This document shows, piece by piece, positions 1-10,132 of a stretch of 64,000 bases of DNA. The position numbers and the translations under genes were made by a program. The DNA is taken from positions 519,858-583,857 of the forward strand of contig NZ_JABBFP010000002.1 in NCBI RefSeq assembly GCF_018494085.1, read 5' to 3'. This DNA comes from Rosenbergiella collisarenosi (GTDB lineage: Bacteria > Pseudomonadota > Gammaproteobacteria > Enterobacterales > Enterobacteriaceae). The notes under the pieces are model-generated. The model searched no databases and was not told the DNA's origin. It worked only from the letters and a program-made list of their open reading frames with translations. Positions within the stretch are counted from its first letter, which is position 1; each line of letters opens with the position of its first letter.

Positions 1-259
1 GATTCGGCGGTGCGGCGGTGGTGCCTAGGGCATTGCGTAATAGCCCGAAGACGATGATCAGACGCGTAAAGCTGGTGGTAAGTAATAGGGCGGCAGGAAT
101 AAAACTTAGCGCCCCTACGACCAGCATAGTCTGCACGGGTAATGCCCACTCTTGACCGTTAGTCAAGAGTGTTTGGGGCGAGGCACCCCAGGCGCATATC
201 GGTAAGCTTAGCGTCGCGATGAACGCGAGGGCGGGATAAACGCGCGTTAAATAACTCAT
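1..259 (-). CDS. fliP: Flagellar export gate protein FliP, N-terminal part (cut by window edge)
   Basis: Only the first 86 codons are present; the gene continues beyond base 1. The product begins with a cleavable-type signal sequence (hydrophobic, ending near ICAWGAS), followed by the FliP signature LTTSFTRLIIVFGLLRNALG around residues 62-81. FliP is known to form the core of the FliPQR export gate in the inner membrane at the centre of the MS ring. The ATG overlaps the fliO stop codon as ATGA, so the two are translationally coupled. It is the last visible gene of the fliL-M-N-O-P series; fliQ and fliR are expected just outside the window. Confidence 0.93.
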   Translation of the reverse strand, partial: MSYLTRVYPALAFIATLSLPICAWGASPQTLLTNGQEWALPVQTMLVVGALSFIPAALLLTTSFTRLIIVFGLLRNALGTTAAPPN

Positions 260-630
260 TTTAGGTTCCTTACACAGTGCTTGGCCAGGGTCTGCGCGAA
301 TCGCGAAGACGAAGGGGCTGGCCGATCCGGCTCTTTCTGTACCGGGCTATCTAATGGGCAAAGAAATTGGATAGTTTGCGCAGTGACCCCGAGGACTATT
401 TGTTTTTCGCCAACCCTTACGACCATTAGACGCTCACGGGGGCCGATCATCACCGTTTCAGTAATGATCAGGTTGCGCGATCCCTTGAGTGCACGGGCAT
501 GGGGAAGATGCTTGAGGAGTTTCTTGATCGCTAACAGGACGAGCAGCACAACGAGTAATGCCCCGCCAGATTGGAGCACCATCTGGCTAACCGATACCTC
601 GGCTAACGGCGCAATGGTAGAGGTAGTCAT
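256..630 (-). CDS. fliO: Flagellar protein FliO
   Basis: This 124-aa protein has one membrane segment near residues 18-36 (GGALLVVLLVLLAIKKLL) and a cytoplasmic tail with the FliO pattern ITETVMIGPRERLMVVRVG and QIVLGVT. FliO is known to help assemble the FliP ring of the flagellar export gate and is the least conserved gate component, so the call rests on both motifs and position. It lies between fliN (10-bp gap) and fliP (4-base ATGA overlap), as in Escherichia and Salmonella. The length is close to that of enterobacterial FliO. Nothing looks disrupted. Confidence 0.93.
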   Translation of the reverse strand: MTTSTIAPLAEVSVSQMVLQSGGALLVVLLVLLAIKKLLKHLPHARALKGSRNLIITETVMIGPRERLMVVRVGEKQIVLGVTAQTIQFLCPLDSPVQKEPDRPAPSSSRFAQTLAKHCVRNLK

Positions 631-640
631 TATCTACTCA

Positions 641-1036
641 CTATCGGCTAAGGCGGCGCATGCGCTCGGAGGGGGTAATAATATCGGTGATCCGCACCCC
701 ATATTTATCATTCACGACCACAACTTCGCCTTGCGCGATAAGGTAGTGGTTAATGAGAATATCCAGAGGCTCCCCGGCTAGCCCTTCGAGCGGCACAATC
801 GAGCCTTGGGTAAGGCGGAGCAACTCCTTGATCGTCATTCGGGTTCTCCCTAACTCGACAGTAAGTTGGATCGGGATATCCATAATCAGATTAATATCGT
901 GGAGTGGATCGCTATCTTCTGGCGTCGCAGGCGTGGGAAGTGTTGCCTCTTCATTGACCTGCTGCTCGGCGAGTGCCTCGGCCCAAGGATCAGTGACTGG
1001 GTCGTGATTGTCAGGGGTATCGACGGTATCATTCAT
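641..1036 (-). CDS. fliN: Flagellar motor switch protein FliN
   Basis: The product is 131 aa, against 137 in E. coli. The acidic, variable first 45 residues are followed by a SpoA/FliN surface-presentation domain (about 50-131: MDIPIQLTVELGRTRMTI, then LLRLTQGSIVPLEGLAGEPL). FliN forms the base of the cytoplasmic C ring with FliM and FliG and helps dock the FliH-FliI export ATPase. Its start lies inside the end of fliM (8-bp overlap), so the genes are coupled. Expression is expected from the class 2 promoter ahead of fliL. Confidence 0.96.
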   Translation of the reverse strand: MNDTVDTPDNHDPVTDPWAEALAEQQVNEEATLPTPATPEDSDPLHDINLIMDIPIQLTVELGRTRMTIKELLRLTQGSIVPLEGLAGEPLDILINHYLIAQGEVVVVNDKYGVRITDIITPSERMRRLSR

Positions 1037-2033
1037 GAGACGTTCCTTCTTGTAAGGTGGAGACTAGCGGCGTAATTAATTGAGTGACGCGCAGGGCATA
1101 TCGATCGCGATGAATACCGTGTAAGGCGGTAAATACCGGGACATTATCGACCGTGGCGATGATGTGTTCGGGAGACTCTATCGCGAGCACATCACCGACC
1201 TGTAGCTGCATAATTTGGCGCAGGGTGACCGAGAGTTCCGTGAGCCTAGCCGTTACCGGTAGTGGAGACTGTTGCACCTCGTTCACTAGATTTTCACGCC
1301 AGAGCGAATCCTCTTGCTGACTATTTTCTAATGGCGGATTCACCAGCAACTCGCGAAGCGGTTCAATCATCGAGAAGGGAATGCAGATATTAAAATGTCC
1401 GACTAAGTTGCTGATCTCGACTTGAAACGTGGTGTTAATCACTATGTCGTTGGGCGAGGTGGTAATGTTGGTAAACTTAACCTGCATCTCGGACCGGACG
1501 TACTCCATGGTTAAGGGGTAAATGGCTTGCCAAGCTTCTTGATAATTATCCAACGCTAAGCCTAATAAACGGCGGATCACTCGCTGTTCTGTATAGGTAA
1601 ATTCGCGACCCTCTACTTTGGTGGGAAACCGGCCATCTCCACCAAATAAATTGTCCACGACGATAAAGACCAAGCTCGGTGAGAAGACGAGCAAGGCAGT
1701 GCCGCGTAGAGGCTTCATATGAATGAGGTTGAGATTGGTCGGCACTGGCATGTTACGGGCAAACTCTTGATATGGCTGAATATCAATCGATTCCACCGTA
1801 ATGTCGGGGCTACGACGCAATAAATTGAAGACCGCCATACGAAATTGGCGAGCAAAGCGCTCATTGATGATCTCTAGGGCCTGTAGCCGCTCACGCACTA
1901 CTCGACGCTGAGTCGTTGGGTCGTAATCGCGAATCGCATCAGCCTCAGGGCTTTGAGTCGAAGGTTCCTGATTACCTGAATCGCCATTAAGTAATTGGTC
2001 GATCTCTGCTTGAGATAAGCTGGTATCCGCCAT
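1029..2033 (-). CDS. fliM: Flagellar motor switch protein FliM
   Basis: The 334-aa length is standard. The N-terminus carries the CheY-P-binding peptide LSQAEIDQLL (residues 5-14), followed by the CheC-like middle domain (about 45-230; note GDGRFPTKVEGREFTYTEQR) and a C-terminal SpoA domain that contacts FliN (about 250-325). FliM links chemotaxis signalling by CheY (encoded at 53.8 kb) to switching of motor direction. It follows fliL after 5 bp and overlaps fliN by 8 bp. No disruption is seen. Confidence 0.97.
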   Translation of the reverse strand: MADTSLSQAEIDQLLNGDSGNQEPSTQSPEADAIRDYDPTTQRRVVRERLQALEIINERFARQFRMAVFNLLRRSPDITVESIDIQPYQEFARNMPVPTNLNLIHMKPLRGTALLVFSPSLVFIVVDNLFGGDGRFPTKVEGREFTYTEQRVIRRLLGLALDNYQEAWQAIYPLTMEYVRSEMQVKFTNITTSPNDIVINTTFQVEISNLVGHFNICIPFSMIEPLRELLVNPPLENSQQEDSLWRENLVNEVQQSPLPVTARLTELSVTLRQIMQLQVGDVLAIESPEHIIATVDNVPVFTALHGIHRDRYALRVTQLITPLVSTLQEGTSHE

Positions 2034-2038
2034 GACTG

Positions 2039-2536
2039 CTACCTCAAGATAAAGGTGGTGTAGAGGATGTCAGCAACCTCTTGCTCGGGTAAACCCGGCG
2101 CAAAAGGAGGCTTTAAGGCCGCTTTAAGCTCAGCGGTTAAGGCTATTTTCCCCTGTTCGGTCTGTAGTTGCGCTTGGTGTTGATGACTTAATAGCAACAA
2201 GAGACGACTTCTCGCTGCCGGCAGGTAGCGTACAATACGCTCCTCAGTCTGACGATCGTTGAGCCGTAAAGTGAACCCAACATAGAGGACCCGCTCTTCT
2301 TGCGTCGGCGAGTCGACCAAGTTAACCGTGAACGGCTCTAGGGGATAAAAGAGCGGCTGCGGCACCTCGGCGCTGACCGCAGAGGGCAGAGAGGTTTGCG
2401 TAGCGGCCGAGGCACTGAGCGCGCGTAGTTTCCAGAACGCATAGCCTGCTGCGCCACAGGCAATCACTACGATAACGAGCAACAGGACTATCCATTTTCG
2501 AGAGGACTTCTTCGGGGTGTGAGTCGAGGTCGGCAT
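2039..2536 (-). CDS. fliL: Flagellar basal body-associated protein FliL
   Basis: The product is 165 aa with a short basic N-terminus (KKSSRKW), one membrane helix at about residues 16-34 (IVLLLVIVVIACGAAGYAFW) and a periplasmic FliL domain (PLFYPLEPFTVNL... YVGFTLRLND). FliL surrounds the stator at the basal body and supports motor torque, especially during swarming. It is the first gene of the L-M-N-O-P block and is separated from fliK by 143 bp, the only sizeable gap in the minus-strand cluster, consistent with its own class 2 promoter there. Confidence 0.95.
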   Translation of the reverse strand: MPTSTHTPKKSSRKWIVLLLVIVVIACGAAGYAFWKLRALSASAATQTSLPSAVSAEVPQPLFYPLEPFTVNLVDSPTQEERVLYVGFTLRLNDRQTEERIVRYLPAARSRLLLLLSHQHQAQLQTEQGKIALTAELKAALKPPFAPGLPEQEVADILYTTFILR

Positions 2537-2649
2537 GGCCTATCAATATCCTTGCAATAGCATTTAAAAGGGTATGCGACGTATTATCCAAGGTTGAATA
2601 GGGGCTGATGCGCAGATTAAAGGTACTATTTCTAGAATATTAAGCGGTT

Positions 2650-2674
2650 CGCTCAGCCTTTGACCGACTGAGCG
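2650..2674 (-). terminator. Hairpin in the fliK-fliL gap (weak terminator or attenuator candidate)
   Basis: A perfect 7-bp inverted repeat, CGCTCAG with an 11-nt loop and CTGAGCG, starts 6 bp after the fliK stop codon on the minus strand. It is not followed by a clear U-run, so full Rho-independent termination is doubtful. It sits at the boundary between the fliF-K and fliL-P transcription units, where a partial stop would make sense. Confidence 0.4.
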
Positions 2675-2679
2675 TAGAA

Positions 2680-3732
2680 CTAAACGAGGAGCGATATCTG
2701 GCTACCATCGCGAGGGCGCACCGAAGGCTGGGGTGAATTCGAGGCAGGCTCAGGATGGCCCATTGTTCGCAAGTTTGAGGGTTGTGGATGCGAACTCGTT
2801 GACGGGTGAGATGAGCCGTGAAAAGAGTGGCCTGTGGTCTCTTGCCCAACTTGGCTATTTCCTAGCTGAATACCATTATCTGCTAATGCTTGACGAAGCT
2901 GGGGGAGGGCGGCCTCTAGCGCGGCTCTCACCTGACCGTGATTCGATACCATCATCAGCTCTGCATGGTCTTTGTTCACCGTCATTGAGATTTTCAAATC
3001 GCCTAACTCTTCAGGGTGCAGCTTCAAATGGAGCGTCTGCGTCCCGTGTCGATGAAAAATGATTTGTTGAGAGAGATCCCTCTGCCATTGCGGCGAACCT
3101 AACGGGGCATGTAATTCTTGGGCGGAGGCTTGTTTCACCGGCAGGTCGGGTAACGCCGGAGGAGAGGGCATGAGGACAGAGGATGACTGCGCGGCGCAGG
3201 CATGCAGTTCACGTAGCGGCGTGCGTGTGAGTACTAAAGTCGGCGGTGAGGCATTTTGCATCGTGTCTGGAGGTGGTGAGACGTTGAGTAAGGTAGCGCG
3301 TTGTTCGAGCACCGGCTCAGCGGGTAGAGTCACGGGCGGTATTTTCTTGAGTGATGACTGCGCGTTCGGTGTCTTTTCACGCTCGTAAGGCTGAGCGCGC
3401 GACTCTAGGGTGTTGACGATACTCCCCGCGGCTGGCGGTGGTACCATTTGACCGACGGCGAGTATAAGATTTGTGGGTAAGGGTAGCGGCTCCACGCGTG
3501 GTGAGGCTTGCTCGTTGCGTTCTAGAGGGGGATGGGGCGAGTGGTCAGCACTCTCTTTAGTAGGCTTTGGCGTGATAGATGATTTTATTGCCAAGGTGGG
3601 GGCGAGTAAGTCGGCGAAAGATAGCACGCGCGGGGCCTCGCTCAAGACATCGCCTGGCCTTAGCGAGGGCGTCGCGGAATGTGTCGAGAGCTGTTTGGGC
3701 ACGGCTAATAGCGAGAGAAGGTTAATCGTCAT
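2680..3732 (-). CDS. fliK: Flagellar hook-length control protein FliK
   Basis: The product is 350 aa. The first 200 residues are low-complexity and rich in Pro, Ser and Ala, as in the flexible FliK ruler. The conserved C-terminal domain (about 205-300) contains the Flg_hook pattern LHLKLHPEELGDLKISM and the following LRQALADNGIQL. FliK measures hook length and switches FlhB export specificity from hook to filament subunits. The start overlaps the fliJ stop (ATGA). The N-terminal half is expected to be hypervariable between species; this copy is slightly shorter than the Salmonella protein (405 aa). Confidence 0.93.
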   Translation of the reverse strand: MTINLLSLLAVPKQLSTHSATPSLRPGDVLSEAPRVLSFADLLAPTLAIKSSITPKPTKESADHSPHPPLERNEQASPRVEPLPLPTNLILAVGQMVPPPAAGSIVNTLESRAQPYEREKTPNAQSSLKKIPPVTLPAEPVLEQRATLLNVSPPPDTMQNASPPTLVLTRTPLRELHACAAQSSSVLMPSPPALPDLPVKQASAQELHAPLGSPQWQRDLSQQIIFHRHGTQTLHLKLHPEELGDLKISMTVNKDHAELMMVSNHGQVRAALEAALPQLRQALADNGIQLGNSQVGQETTGHSFHGSSHPSTSSHPQPSNLRTMGHPEPASNSPQPSVRPRDGSQISLLV

Positions 3733-4175
3733 TGATCGGTTCCTTGAAAACGGCGTTGAGCGAATTCATCGTTAGCTTTTTGTTGCGCGCGGGCTTGATG
3801 ACGTTGTATGCGTTGCTCGCGACGGTTGAGTAACACCTGCAACGCCTGCACTTTTTTTCGCGAGGATTGCCATTCGTCGAGGCATTGCTGTTGCTGTTGG
3901 TCGAGTGTGGCAAGCGTCTGGGCCTGTGCGTCGAGCGCATGGTCGACCGTGTGCAAAAACGCCAGGTAATTATCGCGCCTATAACGATAGATACCTCCGG
4001 CGGATTCGTGGTGCAGGAGCTGTTGGTAGTCAAGGTGATAGTGCTGCAATTGCTGGTGTTGTCGCGATGCCTGATGGCGCTCAGCATTTAACGTTGCCAA
4101 TTGTTGGGCGGCGATATCGAGTTTATCGTTCTCTCTTTGCTGCAGCACGTCTAAGATAGTTTTACGGCCCATCAT
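3729..4175 (-). CDS. fliJ: Flagellar export chaperone FliJ
   Basis: The 148-aa product is almost entirely helical and rich in Gln, Leu, Ala, Arg and His, with heptad-like spacing. It matches the antiparallel coiled coil of FliJ, which inserts into the FliI ATPase ring like a gamma subunit and recycles export chaperones. The family start region ([22 protein letters not shown]) and length (147 in E. coli) agree. The gene overlaps fliI upstream and fliK downstream by 4 bases each, so translation is coupled throughout. Confidence 0.93.
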   Translation of the reverse strand: MMGRKTILDVLQQRENDKLDIAAQQLATLNAERHQASRQHQQLQHYHLDYQQLLHHESAGGIYRYRRDNYLAFLHTVDHALDAQAQTLATLDQQQQQCLDEWQSSRKKVQALQVLLNRREQRIQRHQARAQQKANDEFAQRRFQGTDQ

Positions 4176-5536
4176 TTCTCCTCATCCCCTGACACTAGTG
4201 CGGTCAGCGCAGTACAAGCCTGGATATAGTCACAGCGCTGGGCGATTTCTTGTTGTAAATATCGGCATATAGCCGGGTAGCATTCGATGGCTCGATCGAG
4301 CTGCGGATCCGTCCCCGCGGTATAGGCCCCCACGCTGATCAAGTCTTTATTACGCTGATAGAGCGCCAAGAGGCGCTTACATTCACGAGCCTCTTGCAGC
4401 TGCTGAGGCGTCACGATGTCATGCATGACTCGGCTGATTGAGGCCTCAATATCGATAGCCGGATAGTGTCCGGATTCGGCGAGTTCGCGAGAGAGGACGA
4501 TGTGTCCATCTAGAATCGCCCGTGCCGCATCGGCGATCGGGTCCTGTTGATCATCGCCTTCGGTTAACACGGTGTAGAAGGCGGTGATCGACCCGTGCTG
4601 ACTGTCGCTATTGCCCGCACGCTCCACCAAGGCTGGGAGTTTGGCAAATACCGAAGGCGGATAGCCTTTGGTTGCGGGGGGTTCACCGATGGCGAGGGCA
4701 ATTTCACGCTGTGCCATCGCATAACGCGTCAACGAGTCCATAATTAACAATACGTTATTGCCGCGATCACGAAAATCCTCGGCGATACGCGTGGCATAGT
4801 CCGCACCTTGCAGGCGTAATAGAGGGGAGACATCAGCGGGCGCAGCCACCACAACGGCCCTAGAAAGTCCCTCTTCGCCGAGGATCTGTTGGATAAACTC
4901 TTTAACCTCTCGTCCCCGTTCGCCAATCAGCCCGACGACGATGACATCGGCACTGGTATAGTGCGCCATCATTCCAAGGAGCACACTTTTCCCCACCCCG
5001 GAGCCGGCAAACAGACCCATCCGCTGCCCACGCCCTACGGAGAGTAAGCCGTTGATTGCTCGCACCCCGGTATCGAGCACCTGATCGATAGGTTGACGTT
5101 GCAAGGGGTTGAGCAGGGGGGTGGTGAGTTTACCCATGTCAGGCGTAACCAGAGGACGCCCATCCAATGGGCGTCCTCTGCTATCGACGACTCGACCCAG
5201 TAGCTGTGGCCCTAAAGGAAAACATCCTGTCATCGCTGTCGTTCCTTGTGATGAGTAGACACGGCACCCCGGGCAAAGGCCATCCATTGCCCCAAGTGGC
5301 ATTAAGAAGAGGCGCTTACCTTTGAACCCGACGACCTGCGCTTCACATTTTTTTTCGGTGTTGCCAATACCACGTTCAATCCAGCAATGACTTCCCAAGG
5401 GGAGTTGTAGACCACTGACCTCGAGGACAAGGCCGGTCGCCCGCGTCAGATATCCAGAGTGGCGCGGTGCCAAAGTGGTACTGATAGTTTGTTCAAAGCA
5501 CGTTAGGCGCGTTATCCAGCGTTGAAGAGGTAACAT
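4172..5536 (-). CDS. fliI: Flagellum-specific ATPase FliI
   Basis: The 454-aa product has an F1-beta-like fold: an N-terminal beta-barrel (about 25-105), a Walker A loop [14 protein letters not shown] near residues 174-187, the catalytic region [15 protein letters not shown], Walker [13 protein letters not shown] and the family signature [16 protein letters not shown]. FliI hydrolyses ATP beneath the export gate with FliH and FliJ. Its ATG shares one base with the fliH stop (TAATG). Length matches E. coli FliI (457 aa). Confidence 0.97.
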   Translation of the reverse strand: MLPLQRWITRLTCFEQTISTTLAPRHSGYLTRATGLVLEVSGLQLPLGSHCWIERGIGNTEKKCEAQVVGFKGKRLFLMPLGAMDGLCPGCRVYSSQGTTAMTGCFPLGPQLLGRVVDSRGRPLDGRPLVTPDMGKLTTPLLNPLQRQPIDQVLDTGVRAINGLLSVGRGQRMGLFAGSGVGKSVLLGMMAHYTSADVIVVGLIGERGREVKEFIQQILGEEGLSRAVVVAAPADVSPLLRLQGADYATRIAEDFRDRGNNVLLIMDSLTRYAMAQREIALAIGEPPATKGYPPSVFAKLPALVERAGNSDSQHGSITAFYTVLTEGDDQQDPIADAARAILDGHIVLSRELAESGHYPAIDIEASISRVMHDIVTPQQLQEARECKRLLALYQRNKDLISVGAYTAGTDPQLDRAIECYPAICRYLQQEIAQRCDYIQACTALTALVSGDEEK

Positions 5537-6234
5537 TAGTCACTCCCCTGCTGGGCGAATTCACAGAGTGCCTGCCAGCGGTGAGAAAGGGCGCTTTCAA
5601 GCTCCCCCTCTTCACTCGTTAACCGGCAATCGCCGGGTGGTAGGGTGCTATCAACCACCACCTCCCAGCGTGGATGCTCCGCTAGGCTCGTTAGCTGTCC
5701 TTGTAGTAACTGCTGATCCTGCGGGTTGATATGCAAGGTCAATGTGCCGCTGAGTAATGATTCGTTTGCCAACAGTTGTTTCACTTGAGTGACGACCATT
5801 CGCGCATCATGACTCACTTCTTCACCTATTAGTTTATGGGCCACTTCTAAGGCAACTTGCACTAGGCGATGACTGACTGCCTCTTCAAGTAGATCGAAAG
5901 AGAGCGTCAATTGCGCTACACGTTGTTCAATTTGGGCGAGAACGTGCGCTTGTTGCTGGCGGGCGTGTTCTGCACCCTGTTCCGTACCTAGCGCTTGACC
6001 GTCACGCTCACCTTCGGCTTTACCGGCGGCGTAACCCTCCTCCCAAGCTTGTTGCTGAACCTTGGCACGAAACGCCTCGATCTCTTGCTGGGCATCGATC
6101 GTCGGCGTAAGCGGCTGTTCAGGGAGAGGCTGTTCAAGGGGGAGCGTTTCCGCCTCGGGCTCCGATGAAGTAAAACGTTGTGGCTGCCATTTTTGCCATG
6201 CGCTGGCGGCATTGTGTTTAGACATAGGCTTCAT
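5536..6234 (-). CDS. fliH: Flagellar assembly protein FliH
   Basis: The start was placed at ATG 6234 (232 aa) because GGAGG lies 5 bases upstream; a TTG 12 bases earlier would read through that ribosome-binding site. The protein has a variable N-terminus, a Gly-rich helix with GxxxG-type repeats ([21 protein letters not shown], near 65-86), a Gln/Ala coiled coil and the C-terminal FliH domain ([13 protein letters not shown] to the end). FliH binds and restrains the FliI ATPase and tethers it to FliN and FlhA. It overlaps the end of fliG by 17 bp. Confidence 0.94.
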   Translation of the reverse strand: MKPMSKHNAASAWQKWQPQRFTSSEPEAETLPLEQPLPEQPLTPTIDAQQEIEAFRAKVQQQAWEEGYAAGKAEGERDGQALGTEQGAEHARQQQAHVLAQIEQRVAQLTLSFDLLEEAVSHRLVQVALEVAHKLIGEEVSHDARMVVTQVKQLLANESLLSGTLTLHINPQDQQLLQGQLTSLAEHPRWEVVVDSTLPPGDCRLTSEEGELESALSHRWQALCEFAQQGSD

Positions 6235-7210
6235 CGGCACCTCCAATCATCATATCGCCGCTCTCGGCGAGCCGTCTAACCACCAGTAGTATTGCTTTCT
6301 GTGCTGTCTCGACATCCGAAAGGCGGACAGGTCCACGATTAATAAGGTCATCACGTAAGATATCGGCCGCACGTGTCGACATATTATTTAAGAATTTATC
6401 ACGCAGTGCGTTATCGGCGCCTTTCAGCGCGATGAGTAGTTGTTCTGCATCGATCTCTTGAAGTAGTCGCTGTAGGCTGCGATTGTCGACATCGACCAGA
6501 TTTTCGAACAAGAACATCTCATCGATAATTTTCTGAGCGAGATCGCCATCAAAGGCACGGACCGCATCGATAATGGTCTCTTCTTGCTGAGATTTCATCA
6601 GGTTAAGGATCTCGGCGGCGGTACGGATACCGCCCATTTTTGCACGTTTAATATTTTGGCCGTCCAACAGGTTGTTAAGCACTTCGGTTAGCTCGGCTAA
6701 AGCGGCTGGCTGCACACCACCGAAGGTAGCGATACGCAACATCACGTCTTGGCGTAACCGTTCGTCAAAGTGCGCCAGAATATCAGCGGCTTGTGAGCGC
6801 TTGAGGTGGACGAGAATTGTGGCAATGATCTGCGGGTGCTCTTCGCGGATAAGATCGGCGGCAGACAGGGGATCCATCAGGTTTAAGGTATCCATGCCCG
6901 AGGTGGTATCCCGCGTTTCGAGTAAATCTTCCAACAGGCTGCTGGCACGCTCTTCTCCCAAGGCCTTGATCAGCACGCTACGAAGATAGTCGTTCGAGTT
7001 GATCGACAACGCGGCATATTGCTCGGCATCGTGTTCAAATTGCTGCAGCACGTGAGTGAGTTGTTGTTGAGAGACTTGGCGCATCGCCGCCATGGCACTG
7101 ACTAAGTGTTGGACTTCACGCTGGTTTAGGTGTCTAAACACCTCGGCCGCACGCTCCTCGCCCAGTGTCATCATTAAAATGGCACTCCGTTCGGTTCCTG
7201 TCATCTTCAT
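6218..7210 (-). CDS. fliG: Flagellar motor switch protein FliG
   Basis: The start was set at ATG 7210 (330 aa, E. coli 331), which overlaps the fliF stop as ATGA and follows a G-rich ribosome site; an upstream TTG is less likely. The N-terminal domain binds FliF, the middle domain carries [20 protein letters not shown] and the EHPQ motif region, and the C-terminal torque domain holds the charged helix [17 protein letters not shown] that meets MotA. FliG converts ion flow through MotAB into rotation and, via FliM, switches direction. Confidence 0.97.
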   Translation of the reverse strand: MKMTGTERSAILMMTLGEERAAEVFRHLNQREVQHLVSAMAAMRQVSQQQLTHVLQQFEHDAEQYAALSINSNDYLRSVLIKALGEERASSLLEDLLETRDTTSGMDTLNLMDPLSAADLIREEHPQIIATILVHLKRSQAADILAHFDERLRQDVMLRIATFGGVQPAALAELTEVLNNLLDGQNIKRAKMGGIRTAAEILNLMKSQQEETIIDAVRAFDGDLAQKIIDEMFLFENLVDVDNRSLQRLLQEIDAEQLLIALKGADNALRDKFLNNMSTRAADILRDDLINRGPVRLSDVETAQKAILLVVRRLAESGDMMIGGADEAYV

Positions 7211-8856
7211 AGCTCTCCCCCCATCCAATCGCGGATCACTAAAGCGACCACCTGTGGTTCATTTTCCGATATTGTGCGAATACGCTGACTCATCTGTTCG
7301 GCATTAATACGTAGCTGGGCTTTGCGCGCCGCCTCGTTGAGGTGCGGGTCAGTCGCCGTGGTCTCGACCGGTGGTTCATTGACGGTGGGATCCAGCCGTT
7401 GCTGGAATTGTCGAAATGCGGGGGCAATCACCTTACGATACAGCACACCCGCAATCACCAGAACGATAAGCCAGCGTAAACCTGTCATCGCCAATGGAAC
7501 CCATTGCGATTGTTGCCACCAAGGTAACGCCTCTTCGGCGAATTCATGTGGGCTGAAGGGGGTATTGACCACATTGACACTGTCGCCTCGCGGAGCGGAG
7601 TAGCCCATCGCTTGTTTTACTAATGCATTAATTTGCGCCATTTGCTGAGAGGATAAAGGGGTTTCTTTTCCCTGATCATCGCGTCGATAATTAACGACGA
7701 CAGCCACCGATAAGCGCTTGATCCCACCAGTGCTAAGTTGAGTATGACGAATGGTTTTATCGAGTTCGTAGTTAACGGTACTTTCGTTACTGGCCTGTAG
7801 GGGGATATTTTTTTTAGCCGATGATGGCGGCGTTTTATTGTCTGCGGTGGCCGTTTTATTACCGTCTATCCCTGCTTGTGCGACGGGGGTAGGCTGATTC
7901 GACAGCGCGCCGGGCACGCCTTCGGCCTGTTGCTGAGTGAGTTCGCTTCGACTACGTTGCGCAGAACGGATAGCTTGCTGTGTAGTATCGTGGTTGGGTT
8001 GATAACGCTCGTCTGTTTGTTCTTGTCGATCGAAGTTGATATCGGCCGTGACTTGCGCGCGTATATTTTGTTGGCCGAGCATCGGGCGCAATAGCTGTTC
8101 GATACGATGTTGAATCGATTTCTCGATACGCTGCGTGTAATGTAATTGCGTCGTGTTCTGGGTTTGTGCCGCAAGACCGCTGCCAGAGAGTAGCTCTCCA
8201 GTCTGGTCGACGACGGTCACCTGATCCGCGTTCATCCCCGCCACACTACTCGCCACGAGGTGAACGATGGCATTGATTTGTGAGGCGTCAAGGGCTCGGC
8301 CCGGTTGCAGTGTTAAGGTCACTGCCGCGGTAGGGGGCTGTTTATCGCGGACAAACACACTAGGACGCGGCAGTGCCAGATGTACGCGCGCTGTCATCAC
8401 CGGGTCTAGCGTTTCGATAGTACGCGAGAGTTCACCCGCTAACGCCCGCTGGAAATTAACCTGTTCGTTGAATTGGCTTAGCCCAAATTTCTCTTCATCT
8501 AGTAACTCGTAGCCCGTTGTCGTGCTCTTAGGCAAACCTTGGCTGGCTAAGCGTAAACGGAGTTCACGCAATTGATCGCGAGGAACGCGGATCGCGCCAG
8601 TCTGGGGATCGAGTTGGTAAGGGACATTCATCTTTGATAAGACGCTGATAATGTTACCGCCTTCTGCGTCGGAGAGGGCACCATACAGTGTCCCGTAGTC
8701 TGGACTACGTGCCCAGAGAGCCAAGGCAGTGACCAGCGCAACCGAGAAAGCGGTTGCCACGATGAAGACCACCTTTTGTTGGTCACGTAAGGCTGTAATC
8801 GCGCGCTGGACTCTACGCCATAACGTCGTGGGTAGGGTAGCAGTAGTGACGCTCAT
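7207..8856 (-). CDS. fliF: Flagellar MS-ring protein FliF
   Basis: The 549-aa product (E. coli 552) has two membrane helices, near residues 30-48 and about 450-472, flanking a large periplasmic region. It contains ring-building motifs ([38 protein letters not shown]) and a FliG-binding C-terminus. FliF builds the MS ring in the inner membrane, the first flagellar structure to assemble. It is the first gene of the fliF-K run, transcribed away from fliE across a 220-bp shared promoter region. Confidence 0.97.
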   Translation of the reverse strand: MSVTTATLPTTLWRRVQRAITALRDQQKVVFIVATAFSVALVTALALWARSPDYGTLYGALSDAEGGNIISVLSKMNVPYQLDPQTGAIRVPRDQLRELRLRLASQGLPKSTTTGYELLDEEKFGLSQFNEQVNFQRALAGELSRTIETLDPVMTARVHLALPRPSVFVRDKQPPTAAVTLTLQPGRALDASQINAIVHLVASSVAGMNADQVTVVDQTGELLSGSGLAAQTQNTTQLHYTQRIEKSIQHRIEQLLRPMLGQQNIRAQVTADINFDRQEQTDERYQPNHDTTQQAIRSAQRSRSELTQQQAEGVPGALSNQPTPVAQAGIDGNKTATADNKTPPSSAKKNIPLQASNESTVNYELDKTIRHTQLSTGGIKRLSVAVVVNYRRDDQGKETPLSSQQMAQINALVKQAMGYSAPRGDSVNVVNTPFSPHEFAEEALPWWQQSQWVPLAMTGLRWLIVLVIAGVLYRKVIAPAFRQFQQRLDPTVNEPPVETTATDPHLNEAARKAQLRINAEQMSQRIRTISENEPQVVALVIRDWMGGEL

Positions 8857-9051
8857 GCAGGCTCTCCTAGCATAACCTTGTGGTGGGTATAATGTGACAG
8901 CACATGTTTCTCCTCGTTGAGACAGATTTATAACCGCTATTAATCATGCTTATTATTTAAGTTCTATGAGGAAGTAATGGTCGAATGAGGTGGGTTTTTC
9001 ATGGCTACTTTCCAGATTTAACCCCCATCCATCGTGTTAGAGTCGCTGAAC

Positions 9052-9057
9052 TATAAT
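9052..9057 (+). promoter_or_regulatory. Probable -10 element for fliE
   Basis: A perfect TATAAT lies 20 bp before the fliE ATG. No good -35 hexamer is found 17 bp upstream, which suits a FlhDC-activated class 2 promoter. The FlhDC boxes themselves could not be identified with confidence in the 220-bp divergent fliF/fliE region. Confidence 0.45.
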
Positions 9058-9076
9058 CAGTCTTAGGGATGTTACG

Positions 9077-9376
9077 ATGGAGAGTCTATCCGCGCTTAGC
9101 GCACCAGTTTCAGCATTGGCCACGGCAGCACGTGCTGACGGCGAGTCTACGCAGCCGGGGTTCTCGACGGTATTTTCTTCAATGCTTAATTCAATCAGTC
9201 AGTATCAAGATCAGGCTGCTCAACAAGTTAAAGGCATTGAGCTTGGGCAAAGTGAGGTAGGGGTGAATGATTTAATGATTTCAGTACAGAAGGCTACCGT
9301 ATCACTGCAACTCGGGGTTCAAGTGCGTAATAAGATGATTGCGGCGTATAACGATGTGATGAATATGTCGGTGTAG
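9077..9376 (+). CDS. fliE: Flagellar hook-basal body protein FliE
   Basis: The 99-aa product (E. coli 104) has the FliE C-terminal pattern GQSEVGVNDLMISVQKATVS followed by LGVQVRNKMIAAYNDVMNM. FliE connects the MS ring to the rod and is an early export substrate. It is monocistronic and divergent from fliF, as in Escherichia. Its 3' side opens on a gene-poor stretch of about 750 bp with no obvious strong terminator close to the stop. Confidence 0.95.
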   Translation: MESLSALSAPVSALATAARADGESTQPGFSTVFSSMLNSISQYQDQAAQQVKGIELGQSEVGVNDLMISVQKATVSLQLGVQVRNKMIAAYNDVMNMSV

Positions 9377-10132
9377 GGTAGTTAAGTTTATGAATGATAT
9401 AATTATGTATTGATCGCCTTTAGCCCATGGGGCACTGATGGGGAAAAATCGTTAATTTATTGTTCAGCATGGCCCTCTGGCTTGCATCGTTTTCAGGTAT
9501 CCAAGGCCCGTAAACATTGTGGACCCTCTATACCTTGATGTGTCCATTTGGCTAGCGATGGAAATTCGGGTTCGCTCCAGCAGATAGAGTTGTGACGAGA
9601 TTGATAGGCTTATCTGTCCGTAATTGCCGCAACCTTCAAAGCCGCCTTCCTCGTTTGAGATAGCGACGGACCATTTTATGGGGTGTGGCTATCTTTTTTG
9701 TTGGAGTTGACTTGCGGGTTGCACACGAAGTTAACTACTTCGACTTCTCGCTTAATCATTTAGTATGCAATACACATCGCAAAACTTCTTCTGATCCTGA
9801 GTAATTGACTGCTGCTTCCGTAATAATCTGAAGATAATCTTTTCATCTGCTATTTCGGCAAGTCTGTCGTTAGTCACCCATCAGTTTAGGTGCTTAACTT
9901 CTTCAATACGAGCATACCACGCGAGGTCTCTGACAACGTCTAGCTTCCTGTCTAGCGATTGGTCATGATAGCCAGAGAATTCAACCTCCCGTGCTGGTAG
10001 AGTTGTGAATAATTAAATTCTGTATTCAGCATCAACCCGTTGAAAAGTTGCCGACATAGAATCCTCCACCCAACTTTTGATTTTCGTATCCTTAATTTCT
10101 GATATATCGGTAATGTCTGAATAGGCCAATAT
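9377..10132. other. Gene-poor stretch after fliE with decayed reading-frame fragments
   Basis: No intact gene is seen. On the minus strand several short open stretches (about 35-45 codons each) follow one another with stops between them: about 10012-10130 (contains KIKSWVEDSMSATFQRVD), about 9885-10005 (contains AREVEFSGYHDQSLDRK and DLAWYARIEEVKHLN) and about 9760-9880 (contains NDRLAEIADEKIIFRLLRK). The wording resembles small phage-borne proteins, but I cannot name a family. This looks like the scar of a mobile element or degraded cargo genes. Confidence 0.35.

Noticed and set aside
281..781. 166-aa plus-strand ORF opposite fliO/fliN
   Set aside because: Shadow of two well-identified flagellar genes on the other strand.
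6235..6246. TTG start for FliH giving four more residues
   Set aside because: It would place the start codon over the GGAGG that serves ATG 6234.
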